Shown here in pieces: positions 8,374-17,377 of a stretch of DNA of 64,000 nt. The DNA comes from JBBRDU01 sp038230335 (GTDB taxonomy: Bacteria > Verrucomicrobiota > Verrucomicrobiia > Chthoniobacterales > UBA10450). The DNA lies in contig JBBRNL010000003.1 in assembly GCA_038230335.1 (NCBI GenBank), positions 1 to 64,000 on the forward strand, read 5' to 3'. The notes beneath the pieces are model-generated. The model did not search any database. It was given only the letters and a program-made list of their open reading frames with translations, and had not been told where the DNA came from. Position numbers and translations under genes: made by a program. Every line of letters begins with the position of its first letter. Positions within the stretch are counted from its first letter, which is position 1.

Positions 8374-9866
8374 CGGACGAAACGGAAGAGAGCGAGGGTG
8401 TCAAATTAGTCCGTGCCCTCGGGCCGCTCGACGCCACGATGATTGTGGTCGGATCGATGATTGGCTCCGGAATTTTCATCGTTTCCGCCGAGTCCGCTCG
8501 ATTAATCCCGGCCCCCGGATGGTTGTTGATCGCATGGGTCATGGCTGGCCTGATGACGATCACGGGAGCGCTTTGTTGCGCCGAACTCGCCACCATAATG
8601 CCTCGCGCGGGCGGTGTTTATGTTTTTTTGCGGGAAGCCTACGGCCCTGCCTTCGGGTTTCTGTTTGGCTGGACCCTGTTCCTGGTCGTGCAAACCGGCA
8701 CCATCGCCGCAGTCGCCATCGCCTTCGCCAGATTTCTCGGCGTGTTTCTGCCAGCCGTGGCTTCCGATCATTATCTCGTCAGTCCCTTCTCGTTAGGCAA
8801 TGGCTATGCCCTGAGTCTATCGACCGAGCAGCTCGCGGCCATTATTCTTGTCCTGTTTCTGACTCTCACAAACATGGGCGGTTTGCGGATCGGCAAGATC
8901 GTTCAAAACACCTTCACCTTCGCCAAGACGGCTGCGCTCGTAGCCGTCGTATTCATCGGTTTGTGGTTCGGATGGAAAGGCCATGGCGCGGCGCAACTAT
9001 CCGTCTGGTGGAACCCGTGGGCGAATGGTTGGAGTCCTGAAACCGTGCAGCCGGGCCTGACTGCGACGGGTGCGCTGGCCATTGTCATCTTATTTGGCAA
9101 GGCAATGGTGGGCCCGGTCTTCGCGCAAACCGCCTGGACCAACGTCACTTTTCTCGGCAGCGAGGTGCGCGAGCCGGCCAAAAACCTGGTGCGGGCGCTG
9201 CTCTGGGGCTGCGGAATTGTCGTGATCTTGTACGTCCTCGCCAATGTCGCTTACATCGCAGTTTTACCCCTGGACGGAATCGCGCACGCTCCGCAGAACC
9301 GCGTGGCCGTCGCCATGATGGGCGCCGTCTTTGGTCACCCCGGCGCGATGGCGATGGCCGGCGCCATCATGATTTCCACCTTTGGCTGCAACAATGGACT
9401 CATCCTGGCCGGGGCTCGCGTTTACTTCGCCATGGCGTGCGACGGTTTATTTTTTCGACGCATCGCGACAACGAATCGTCGCCATGTGCCGGCCGCTGCG
9501 TTACTCGCCCAGGGAATCTGGACGGCGCTTCTCACGCTGCCCCGCACGGTCACGACCCAACCAGGCACGGGCAAGATTGTTTACGGAAATGTTTACACCC
9601 AGTTACTAGAATACATTGTGTCGGCCGATCTTGTTTTCTACGTGTTACTCGTCGCTGCGGTGATGGTGTTGCGGCGCAGATGGCCGGACGTGGAGCGCCC
9701 CTATCGAACGTGGGGCTATCCCGCAGTGCCCGTCCTGTCCATCCTTCTGGCCACGGTTCTGACGGCCGACCTCGCCTGGCTTGCTCCGGCCACTTCGGGA
9801 ATAGGAATTATGATCGTGCTGAGTGGAGTGCCAGCTTACTTCCTGTGGCGTAAAACAGCGACGTGA
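8370..9866 (+). CDS. APC-family amino-acid permease, last gene of the pxp operon
   Basis: A 498-aa protein with about 12 membrane segments. The first carries the APC substrate-site signature (GSMIGSGIFIVSAES), and the third-segment region has GGVYVFLREAYGP. Because it overlaps pxpA by ATGA, its substrate is probably 5-oxoproline, glutamate or a related amino acid; that is inference from position. An extended polar loop near residue 390 (TTQPGTGKIVYGNVYTQ) is somewhat unusual. The next gene is convergent. Confidence 0.88.
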   Translation: MTDETEESEGVKLVRALGPLDATMIVVGSMIGSGIFIVSAESARLIPAPGWLLIAWVMAGLMTITGALCCAELATIMPRAGGVYVFLREAYGPAFGFLFGWTLFLVVQTGTIAAVAIAFARFLGVFLPAVASDHYLVSPFSLGNGYALSLSTEQLAAIILVLFLTLTNMGGLRIGKIVQNTFTFAKTAALVAVVFIGLWFGWKGHGAAQLSVWWNPWANGWSPETVQPGLTATGALAIVILFGKAMVGPVFAQTAWTNVTFLGSEVREPAKNLVRALLWGCGIVVILYVLANVAYIAVLPLDGIAHAPQNRVAVAMMGAVFGHPGAMAMAGAIMISTFGCNNGLILAGARVYFAMACDGLFFRRIATTNRRHVPAAALLAQGIWTALLTLPRTVTTQPGTGKIVYGNVYTQLLEYIVSADLVFYVLLVAAVMVLRRRWPDVERPYRTWGYPAVPVLSILLATVLTADLAWLAPATSGIGIMIVLSGVPAYFLWRKTAT

Positions 9867-9892
9867 CCGCGGCGAAAGGCGTTTGCCTGGCA

Positions 9893-10972
9893 CTACTGTC
9901 TTCGACCGGGTGCCGTCACCTGGCGAAACTGCCCGCTGTTACGGGCCGCCAGGGACATTAACATTTGACGTTCGTCCGGTTTCTCCTTGCCGTTCAAGTA
10001 ATAGATAATGTGCAGCTTCGCGCGCTTCGTTAGGTTCTTTTGACCAGCCTCGGTCACCTTGAATAAGTCTTCCGGCGGAATCGGTTGCAGCCCTCCCCCG
10101 GGTTGAGCGGCCGTGGCGTTGCCGTCCGTCAGCATGTAAATGGTTTCGGGCTTGAGCAGGAACGCCTCTTCCAACGCGTAGTCGTGGCGCGTTCCACCCG
10201 GCCGGCCCTTCTTCGGTCGCGCCTTCTTCATGTCGACCTCATCCTGGATGTGGGCGACGGCAGAATTCTTATTTTCGTCCGTCGCCGGGACTAACTCGGA
10301 TTTCCAGGAATAGGCGCCGCCCGACCAGCGCACGATTCCGAAGTTCACGTTCGGGCCCAGGCTGTCGATCAGTTTGATCGCCTCATCACGGACGGCTTGA
10401 AAATTCTGTTCCTTGCCGTGCTTGAGCAAACCTTTGCCGTATTCGGCGTCGCCCGTTCGACTGAACATGGAGTCGGAAACATCGATCATGATGACAACGC
10501 TGCTGCTCTTGTCCTTGATTCCGAAAAAACTGATCAGCGCTCCTGTGCCAGTGCCACCGAGCGATCCCCCTCCACTTCCAGGCGGGCCAAAGCCGGCACC
10601 TCCCGCGGCCGCCATTTTCGGAGTGGGTGGCCCAATTTGCGTTCCCGGGATGGACGGCATCGGAGGAAGTTCCACCCTGGCCGAGCCAGTCGTCAGAACG
10701 CGCTTCGGAACAGCCGCCGGCGCAGTTTTGGTTTTCTCCCGCATTTGCACGCGATGCTGCAAAGCGCGTTCCGAGGGGTTGGGCGACTTGGGCCCGGCCG
10801 CAAACGTTAACTTACGCCCGGAGGCATACTTCGAAACAACCAGGCAGGCCGCGCCCAGGCCGAAAAGCAGATGAAGGCCAATACTGATGATGAGGAAAGG
10901 GCGGCTGCGCCACCATTTCCGCCTTTTTGCGACCGTCCCACTGGCCGGGGCGTCGTTCGTTTCCACCGACAC
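9893..10972 (-). CDS. Membrane-anchored von Willebrand factor A domain protein
   Basis: A 359-aa protein with one membrane helix (about 25-48), a Pro/Gly-rich linker (about 85-145) and a vWA domain to the C-terminus. The metal-ion-dependent adhesion motif is visible as MIDVSDSM near residue 160, and a later IYMLTDGNAT supplies the usual TDG. vWA domains bind protein partners through a divalent metal. No MoxR ATPase or DUF58 gene is adjacent, so this is not the common MoxR-vWA operon. The specific role is unknown. Confidence 0.82.
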   Translation of the reverse strand: MSVETNDAPASGTVAKRRKWWRSRPFLIISIGLHLLFGLGAACLVVSKYASGRKLTFAAGPKSPNPSERALQHRVQMREKTKTAPAAVPKRVLTTGSARVELPPMPSIPGTQIGPPTPKMAAAGGAGFGPPGSGGGSLGGTGTGALISFFGIKDKSSSVVIMIDVSDSMFSRTGDAEYGKGLLKHGKEQNFQAVRDEAIKLIDSLGPNVNFGIVRWSGGAYSWKSELVPATDENKNSAVAHIQDEVDMKKARPKKGRPGGTRHDYALEEAFLLKPETIYMLTDGNATAAQPGGGLQPIPPEDLFKVTEAGQKNLTKRAKLHIIYYLNGKEKPDERQMLMSLAARNSGQFRQVTAPGRRQ

Positions 10973-11062
10973 AGCAAAATTTTGAACGAGGGAGAGAAAA
11001 ATGGCAATACGGGTGAAGAACCCCGTCGCGATAAGAGACGTGGGAACAACGTCCGAACGCGA

Positions 11063-11671
11063 TCAGCCGGTCCTGACGCGCTTTAACCGGAAACCATCGG
11101 CCATCGCGCCGTACCCCATGGAATATTCCATCAGTCCGATCCCCTTTTTCCACACGACTTTTTTGAAATGTCCCGAGGAATTGTGGTTGGACTGAAAAAT
11201 GCACAGGTCATCTTTTAACTCGATGGTGGTTTCCCAGAGCCCTTCCGTGTAATCGAATTTTCCCTCCGTAATCCCGTAGATGTCGCGTTGCTCAAACACC
11301 GGCGGTTTTTCCAGCGCAGCCATCTTCTTCACAGCCGCGTCGTTATCTTCTTCATTCAGCAGAATAATTCGGTCGTCGGTCGCTATGAAATATTCCGGTT
11401 GGATTTTTCGGCGCTCACGTGCGCGTGAGGCGATGTCAGTGAACGAAACCTTATATATTTCGCCCCACGACATTTTAGCCAGTCTGGTTGTGACGATACG
11501 AACGCTCAGGCCGATCTCTTCCTGGGCGATGTTGTCGCCCCATTCCGCTCCGCGGAATTTAGCGGAAACCGGCTTATCGTCGGGAGCGCTCAAGAATGGA
11601 TTGGCGCCGAAGATCGCGGAGGAGGCGCCGAGTGAAAGCGCGAGGGCGAGCCGTAGTTTGTGGAATCTCAT
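11063..11671 (-). CDS. Secreted protein of unknown function
   Basis: A 202-aa protein with a short signal peptide (about 1-22, ending IFGA). The mature part has mixed alpha/beta character and several Trp/Tyr-rich stretches (AKMSWGEIYKVSF, EGLWETTIELKDDL). I recognise no family. It sits 90 bp upstream of the vWA gene on the same strand and may be co-transcribed with it. Confidence 0.6.
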   Translation of the reverse strand: MRFHKLRLALALSLGASSAIFGANPFLSAPDDKPVSAKFRGAEWGDNIAQEEIGLSVRIVTTRLAKMSWGEIYKVSFTDIASRARERRKIQPEYFIATDDRIILLNEEDNDAAVKKMAALEKPPVFEQRDIYGITEGKFDYTEGLWETTIELKDDLCIFQSNHNSSGHFKKVVWKKGIGLMEYSMGYGAMADGFRLKRVRTG

Positions 11672-11735
11672 AGTGTTTCCCGTCCGTCGTTAAGAAGGCC
11701 AGTTGCGTTGCGCAAACGCAACCGGAAAGTGATGC

Positions 11736-13139
11736 GTGTCCAGAGGAGCAGGCAAATCACGAGTCCATCCAGACCGTGTTCGGCGATTGAACGACCACCC
11801 GGCCCACGCGGGTCGCTACGTGCTCTACTGGATGCAGCAGTCGCAACGGGAGCACTTTAATCACGCGCTCGAGTATGCCATCGATGAGGCCAACGTCCGA
11901 CGGCTTCCCTTGCTCGTGGCTTTTGGCCTAACGAGTGGATTTCCGGAAGCCAATTTGCGTCACTATCATTTTATGCTGGAGGGTTTGGTCGAGACATCCC
12001 GGGCCCTGGCCAAGCGGCGGATCAAGTTCGTTCTGCAAATCGGCGATCCCGCCGAGGTCGCCCTTCGTATCGGACGCAAGGCCGCCCTGATTGTTTGCGA
12101 CCGTGGGTATCTCCGCGTGCAGAAACGGTGGCGCCAGGTGGTGACGCAGCGCGCTGCCTGTCCGATCGTCCAAGTCGAATCGGATGTCATCATTCCGGTA
12201 GAGATTGCCTCGGACAAGCGCGAGTTCGGCGCCCGGACACTCCGCCCTAAGGTCTTGCATAAAAAAGAGGAGTTTCTGGCCACGCTGGGCCGGGCTCGGG
12301 TGAGGCACTCATCGCTCCGCCTGCGCGTTCCAAGTCTTGATCCAGCCAATATCGACACGCTCTGCCGGAAATTGAAGCTGGACTCGTCCGTGACGCCGGT
12401 CCCGCATTTGTTTCGTGGTGGATCCTCCGTGGCGCGCCGGCTTTTCTCCCGATTTCTCCAGAGGAATTTGAGCGACTACAAGGAGCACCGCAATCAACCG
12501 CAGACGAACGACGTGTCGCACATGAGCAAGTATCTTCATTTCGGTCAGATCTCACCGCTTTGGCTTGCCCTCGAAGTGGAGAAAGCGAAGAAGGCCGGCC
12601 CACCAAACGTCTACACGTTCATCGATGAACTTTTGGTGCGAAGAGAGCTCGCCATAAATTGGGTAGAGTTCACCGACAACTACGACGCCTACGGATCGCT
12701 TCCGACCTGGGCCCGCACCACCCTTTATCAGCATCGGTCCGATCCACGACCGCACCTTTATTCGCGTGTCCAACTGGAGGCGGCCCGAACCCATGATCCC
12801 TATTGGAACGCGGCCATGCGCGAGATGCGCGAGACCGGTTACATGCACAACTACATGCGCATGTATTGGGGCAAGAAAATTTTAGAATGGTCCGCCACGC
12901 CGCAGGTGGCGTTCCGGAACGCGCTCGCGCTCAACAATAAATACTTTCTCGATGGTCGCGACCCGAATTCGTTCGCCAATGTCGCGTGGGTTTTCGGACA
13001 GCACGATCGGCCCTGGCCGCAGCGCGCGATCTTTGGCAAGATTCGCTATATGAACGCCGCCGGCCTGGAGCGGAAGTGTGACATCCGGGCCTACGTGGCG
13101 AAAGTCGATCGTCTAGTCGAGTTAGCCGCAGTTCGTTAG
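11736..13139 (+). CDS. phr: Class II deoxyribodipyrimidine photolyase
   Basis: Light-driven repair of cyclobutane pyrimidine dimers using FAD. The 467-aa protein shows class II features: the N-terminal GRYVLYWMQQSQREHFNHAL, the FAD-pocket segment ELLVRRELAINW, and the C-terminal MHNYMRMYWGKKILEW and FANVAWVFGQHDRPW blocks. The start is the GTG at 11736; no in-frame ATG fits. Its last four bases overlap the end of the convergent PEP-CTERM gene. Confidence 0.92.
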   Translation: MSRGAGKSRVHPDRVRRLNDHPAHAGRYVLYWMQQSQREHFNHALEYAIDEANVRRLPLLVAFGLTSGFPEANLRHYHFMLEGLVETSRALAKRRIKFVLQIGDPAEVALRIGRKAALIVCDRGYLRVQKRWRQVVTQRAACPIVQVESDVIIPVEIASDKREFGARTLRPKVLHKKEEFLATLGRARVRHSSLRLRVPSLDPANIDTLCRKLKLDSSVTPVPHLFRGGSSVARRLFSRFLQRNLSDYKEHRNQPQTNDVSHMSKYLHFGQISPLWLALEVEKAKKAGPPNVYTFIDELLVRRELAINWVEFTDNYDAYGSLPTWARTTLYQHRSDPRPHLYSRVQLEAARTHDPYWNAAMREMRETGYMHNYMRMYWGKKILEWSATPQVAFRNALALNNKYFLDGRDPNSFANVAWVFGQHDRPWPQRAIFGKIRYMNAAGLERKCDIRAYVAKVDRLVELAAVR

Positions 13140-13915
13140 ACTCGGCGCTTGCGCAGATGCGCAAAAAGCACGGCGACCGCACACAGAATGATGGCGGGAA
13201 CGGCTGGATCCACTTCGGGGATGGGGGTGAAAAAGATGTCCCCGACCGCAATGTCCTGATAGCGCGGCGCACCTGCGTTGTTGGCAAATACAAAACTGAA
13301 GCCCGTGATGGCAGTGCTGCCGAAGCTGATCGTCGCGTTGCCGTTGGCCGAACCGGCTCCGCTGTTCGGCGAAGCCGCGTTTCCGGCCAGGGCCTGCGCC
13401 AACCCACTGCCTGTTAGTGTAACGACCGATCCCAGATTCGTGATTGTTGCGGCTACATGCGTGCCGTCGAGCGCGATGCCGTAGATGCTCTTGATTTGGT
13501 CTTTGTTCGTCCCTAGATCGATATCGAAGATACTGAACGAAACATTGCGTACCCCCAGATTGTAGAGCGGATTAAAGCCTACCGTCAGGGTGATTTTGGA
13601 GTTGGTGTGCAGATTGCCGGCGATCTCAAAAGAGCTTTGCACAGGGCTCAGGCCCCCCGTGATGGAAGTTCCTATATTTGGGGTCATGATCCCGGTGGTC
13701 GAGTCATTCGTTAGGGCACTTGCTTGTCCGCTCACTGTGATGGTGACGTCGTTTCCGGGAGTTCCTGCATCAATGTCATAGGAATTCGACAATGAGCCGG
13801 GCGCCCACGTCAGGGTATCCCAGTCGACCAGAAGCGCTTGAGCGCTGGGACAGGCCGAGCCGAAAAGGGCAGTGACGACGGCCAGGATCAGGGGGGTGTA
13901 TCGGGGACGACTCAT
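13136..13915 (-). CDS. Exported protein with a PEP-CTERM-like sorting tail
   Basis: A 259-aa protein starting at MSRPRYTP (13915); the frame extends 14 codons further upstream without a convincing start. Signal peptide about 1-27, then a long Thr/Ser/Gly/Asn-rich beta-type domain. The end is a divergent sorting signal: IPEVDP, a hydrophobic stretch, then RKRRV. Such tails are handled by exosortase and place proteins at the cell surface. No exosortase is in the window. Cysteines are almost absent from the mature part. Confidence 0.75.
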   Translation of the reverse strand: MSRPRYTPLILAVVTALFGSACPSAQALLVDWDTLTWAPGSLSNSYDIDAGTPGNDVTITVSGQASALTNDSTTGIMTPNIGTSITGGLSPVQSSFEIAGNLHTNSKITLTVGFNPLYNLGVRNVSFSIFDIDLGTNKDQIKSIYGIALDGTHVAATITNLGSVVTLTGSGLAQALAGNAASPNSGAGSANGNATISFGSTAITGFSFVFANNAGAPRYQDIAVGDIFFTPIPEVDPAVPAIILCAVAVLFAHLRKRRV

Positions 13916-13979
13916 TATGGCAATTATAAGAGACAAGCACTCGCCGTACCCCGGCATCCGACTTGCTTAGGCCGGTTAT

Positions 13980-14597
13980 ATGCCGAATCGAGCATGGCCT
14001 TCGCTCATTACCCTCGTTTTGGCCTGCTTTCTGGGAAGGGGGACCCTCGCCCAGAACCTCGTGGCAGATCCCGGCTTCGAAGCCAACAATCTCTCCGCCT
14101 GGGTGATCACAACCGATTCCCCCGATGGTGCGAGCATCGACCTCGATACCAAGGCAATCGATGCGTTCTCCGGCGTCCAATGCGTTTACTTTGCCCAATC
14201 TGACTACTTCGATCATCTCACTCAGACGATTTCGACCCTGGCTGGCCAAACCTATGCGTTAACTTTCATGGTCTCGGCTAACCCGGACTTCACGCCTTCT
14301 TCCAACGCCGTTCAGCAATTCGAGGTATTCTGGGCCGGCACCCAAGTTTACAGCCGGAGCGACAATTCCAGTCAGCCCTATCAGCAGATCACCGTTTTGG
14401 ATCTCACCGCGACCGGTGCGTCGACTTTGCTGACCTTTAACGGGCGCAACCAACCGGGCGCCTACTACCTTGACGATATCTCCCTGACGGCGTCGGGAAT
14501 GACGGTTGTTCCCGAGACTTCAACGTGGGTGATGGCCGCGGCCGTCGCCGCCTGGTTGGGCCAAGGCTTTGTTCGGCGTCGGCCGGCCAGCGTTTAG
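13980..14597 (+). CDS. PEP-CTERM exported protein
   Basis: A 205-aa protein: signal peptide (1-24, ending TLAQ), then a jelly-roll-like carbohydrate-binding-type domain starting NLVADPGFEANNLSAWVI, then a VPETSTW motif, a membrane segment and RRR. The opening pattern is common in PEP-CTERM surface proteins that carry a CBM-like fold. It is divergent from the preceding PEP-CTERM gene, with 64 bp between the starts. Confidence 0.82.
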   Translation: MPNRAWPSLITLVLACFLGRGTLAQNLVADPGFEANNLSAWVITTDSPDGASIDLDTKAIDAFSGVQCVYFAQSDYFDHLTQTISTLAGQTYALTFMVSANPDFTPSSNAVQQFEVFWAGTQVYSRSDNSSQPYQQITVLDLTATGASTLLTFNGRNQPGAYYLDDISLTASGMTVVPETSTWVMAAAVAAWLGQGFVRRRPASV

Positions 14598-14608
14598 ACC
14601 CAATTCCA

Positions 14609-14625
14609 AGCGGCAGGCCGCCGCT
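14609..14625. repeat. Hairpin after a PEP-CTERM gene
   Basis: AGCGGC (14609-14614) pairs with GCCGCT (14620-14625) over a 5-nt loop, 12 bp after the stop of the gene at 13980. There is no T tract; it may be a terminator or a member of the small hairpin family seen elsewhere in the window. Confidence 0.4.
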
Positions 14626-14702
14626 GTTCCGATCGCACTTTTATGGGCCAAAGTCCCAACTGTCGACCGGGGGCATCCTCTGTCAAAAGGAGCATTATAG
14701 GG

Positions 14703-14731
14703 TTGACACTCGCCCGGCGGTTATCTACAAC
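14703..14731 (+). promoter_or_regulatory. Candidate sigma-70 promoter of the PEP-CTERM gene at 14758
   Basis: TTGACA at 14703-14708, a 17-bp spacer, then TACAAC at 14726-14731 (four of six matches to TATAAT). It lies 27 bp before the ATG. The -35 box and spacing are ideal; the -10 is weak. Confidence 0.42.
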
Positions 14732-14757
14732 GGGTGAGTCGAAATTCCATAAATGTA

Positions 14758-15339
14758 ATGAAAAGAGCCTTCGCACTGGGAATTATAGGGATCGCCGCCA
14801 GCATTTGGACGGCGCGTGCGGACATCAACGTGAACTTTGCTTCCACGTCGAGCACCGCTACGGCGACGCTTTGGAATTACACGATCAACGTTACCTCCCT
14901 CCAGGAAGCACATCCGGGCGACTTCTTCACCATTTACGATTTCGGCAACATCATCCCGGGCTCGAATGTGCAGCCCGCCGGTTGGACTTTCTCCACCTCT
15001 CTCGTTGGTCTTACCCCAGCCAAGATTAACGCGCCTGACAGCCCGACGATTCTAAATCTGACTTGGACGTACAATGGTCCGGTCATCCCGACTGAGACTC
15101 TGGGGATCGGGCCTTTTCAGGTGGCCATCGACGGTCCGCGCAGGACGCAGTCACGTAATTCATATTTTGCGGGTCAGGGCACGCTGTCCAGCGGTCCGAA
15201 TGCGGGCACCACCATCGGGAACATTGCCAATGTCATCGTCCCCACGGCGGTGCCGGAACCCTCCACGCTCGCGCTCATTTTCGGGACGGGCGGCCTCGGT
15301 GTGATCGGTCGCGCGCTCGCGCGCCGTCGCAAGCTTTAG
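14758..15339 (+). CDS. PEP-CTERM exported protein
   Basis: A 193-aa protein. I placed the start at the ATG at 14758, which begins a signal peptide (MKRAFALGIIGIAASIWTARA); the frame opens 8 codons earlier at a GTG. The mature part is Thr/Ser/Asn-rich with no recognised fold. The C-terminus has the canonical VPEPSTLALI motif, a membrane segment and ARRRKL. It is the third such gene in about 2.2 kb. Confidence 0.85.
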   Translation: MKRAFALGIIGIAASIWTARADINVNFASTSSTATATLWNYTINVTSLQEAHPGDFFTIYDFGNIIPGSNVQPAGWTFSTSLVGLTPAKINAPDSPTILNLTWTYNGPVIPTETLGIGPFQVAIDGPRRTQSRNSYFAGQGTLSSGPNAGTTIGNIANVIVPTAVPEPSTLALIFGTGGLGVIGRALARRRKL

Positions 15340-15365
15340 TCGCAGCAGCGTCGCATTGCATAATT

Positions 15366-15380
15366 GCGGCCTGTTGCCGC
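15366..15380. repeat. Short hairpin between convergent genes
   Basis: GCGGC (15366-15370) and GCCGC (15376-15380) flank CTGTT. It lies in the 149-bp space between the PEP-CTERM gene and the end of recQ. It may act as a weak bidirectional terminator; no T tract is seen. Confidence 0.3.
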
Positions 15381-15488
15381 TCTATTCAACTGCCCGGCGC
15401 GGTTCGCGTACCTCGTTCTTTCGTTCAAAGACGAAACGAGTCTTCGGAAAGATGCACCAGCCCTGCAGAACGTTGTCAAATCGTTGGC

Positions 15489-17336
15489 TTACATGGAGGT
15501 TAAGGCCGAAGAGCGGGCAGAGCTCTTGCCCGTGCGTTCGCCCGCCACGTGTTTTGAAACAGCGTCGGTAAAGAATTTGGAAAAGTCTTTTAGTTTGCGC
15601 TCGCCCACGCCGGGGATCCGTTCGAATTCGGCCGTCGTGGTGGGAAGGGCGTGCGCCATTTCGCGAAGTGTCGCATCCGAAAAAATGACGTAGGCCGGAA
15701 CGTTGCGTTCATCGGCCAGCGTGCGCCTCAGGAGTCGCAGTTTTTCGAAGAGACTCTCGTCACATTGAATATCGCCGCTCCGGCGTTTGGAACGTTTCGC
15801 TGCGGTCGTGTCCAAAGGCTTGGTCAAAGTGATCGACGTCCTCTCGCGCAGGGCCGCCATACCGGCCTCGGTCACGGCCAGGGTCGCAAACTTTCCGGGA
15901 GCGGTCGCGACGAGTCCCATATGCAGTAATTCGCGACCGATGGCCTGCCAGGCCGTGCGGCTGACGTCGGCGCCGATCCCGAAAGTCGAAAGTTGGTCGT
16001 GCCCTCTTTGCCGAATCGCGTCGGTATCGCCACCCGTCAAGATTTCGACGATGTGATTCAACCCGAAACCAAAACCATGTTTGGCCTGCACGCGGTGGAT
16101 GCAGGACAGGAATTTCTGCGCGTGCACGGTTCCGTCGAAGGTTTCGCGCGGAGTCAGGCAATTATCGCAACCGTCGCAGTGACGATGCGGGAATTCTTCG
16201 CCAAAATACTTCAACAACGTAGCGCGTCGGCATTGGCCGGTTTCGGCGTAACCGACCATGACGCGCAGTTGTTCGCGCGCGATGATCTGTTCATCGGCGC
16301 TCTTCTCTTCGATAAAGAGCTTCTGCTTCATGACGTCGCCCGCATTGAAGAGCAGCACGCAATCAGACGGCAGGCCATCACGGCCGGCCCGGCCTGTCTC
16401 CTGATAATAACCTTCGATATTCTTGGGTAGATCGTGATGGACGACGAAGCGAACGTTCGGTTTGTCGACGCCCATGCCAAAGGCAATCGTGGCGGTGATC
16501 ACTCGCACGTCGTCGCGCCGGAACTGATCCTGGTGACTGGCTCGTTCCTTCGCTTCGAGCCCGGCGTGATACGGTTTGGCCTTGATCCCATCCGCGCTCA
16601 GTTTCGCGGCCAGACTATCCGCGGTTTTTCGGCTCGCGCAGTAAACGATGCCGCTTTCATCCGGCCGGCTTCGAACGAGCGCGAGGATTTGATGGTACGG
16701 ATCCTTTTTCGGAAGAACCCGATAGGTCAGGTTCGGCCGATTAAAACTGGCCACGTAGCAGCGCGGATCCCGGAGCTTCAGTTGCTTCAGAATGTCCTGG
16801 CCCACGCGGTCTGTCGCGGTGGCGGTTAAGGCCATGATGGGCACGCCCGGAAAATGTTCGCGCAGATCGGCCAATTGGCGGTATTCCGGCCGGAAATCGT
16901 GGCCCCATTCGCTGATGCAATGTGCCTCATCGATCGCGATTTGCGCGACCTTCCACTGTTTGGCTTTGGCCAAGAAGCTTTCCAGCATTAGTCGCTCGGG
17001 CGCCACATAAAGAAGGTCATGCTCGCCCCGGTACAATCCGCGCAGCCGCGCGCGCGCCTCATCGCCCTCGAGCGCGGAATTGAGAAATGTGGCGGCGATC
17101 CCGCTCGTCTGCATGGAGTCCACCTGATCTTTCATGAGGGAGATAAGAGGCGACACCACGATGGTGAGCCCATCGCGCAACAAAGCCGGCAGTTGAAAGC
17201 AAAGCGATTTTCCACCCCCCGTCGGCATGAGGGCAAAGACGTCCCGACCGGCCAGCGCATCCCGGATGATTTCTTCCTGCAGGGGCCGAAATTCGTCGTA
17301 GCCGAAATGCTTTTTTAGCGCTCCGTGCAAATCCAT
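15489..17336 (-). CDS. recQ: ATP-dependent DNA helicase RecQ
   Basis: A 3'-5' helicase of the RecF pathway and fork repair. The 615-aa protein has Walker A (MPTGGGKS, residues 37-44), a DEAH box (136-139) followed by CISEWGHDFRPEYR, the QETGRAGRDG motif VI, a zinc-binding region (CRRATLLKYFGEEF then HCDGCDNC), a winged-helix segment and a C-terminal HRDC domain (about 525-600). Length and order match the family. It precedes no obvious partner and ends in a convergent gap. Confidence 0.96.
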   Translation of the reverse strand: MDLHGALKKHFGYDEFRPLQEEIIRDALAGRDVFALMPTGGGKSLCFQLPALLRDGLTIVVSPLISLMKDQVDSMQTSGIAATFLNSALEGDEARARLRGLYRGEHDLLYVAPERLMLESFLAKAKQWKVAQIAIDEAHCISEWGHDFRPEYRQLADLREHFPGVPIMALTATATDRVGQDILKQLKLRDPRCYVASFNRPNLTYRVLPKKDPYHQILALVRSRPDESGIVYCASRKTADSLAAKLSADGIKAKPYHAGLEAKERASHQDQFRRDDVRVITATIAFGMGVDKPNVRFVVHHDLPKNIEGYYQETGRAGRDGLPSDCVLLFNAGDVMKQKLFIEEKSADEQIIAREQLRVMVGYAETGQCRRATLLKYFGEEFPHRHCDGCDNCLTPRETFDGTVHAQKFLSCIHRVQAKHGFGFGLNHIVEILTGGDTDAIRQRGHDQLSTFGIGADVSRTAWQAIGRELLHMGLVATAPGKFATLAVTEAGMAALRERTSITLTKPLDTTAAKRSKRRSGDIQCDESLFEKLRLLRRTLADERNVPAYVIFSDATLREMAHALPTTTAEFERIPGVGERKLKDFSKFFTDAVSKHVAGERTGKSSARSSALTSM

Positions 17337-17377
17337 TGAAACTTTTTACTGGAACGCAGCGGAACGTGACAGTGGAA

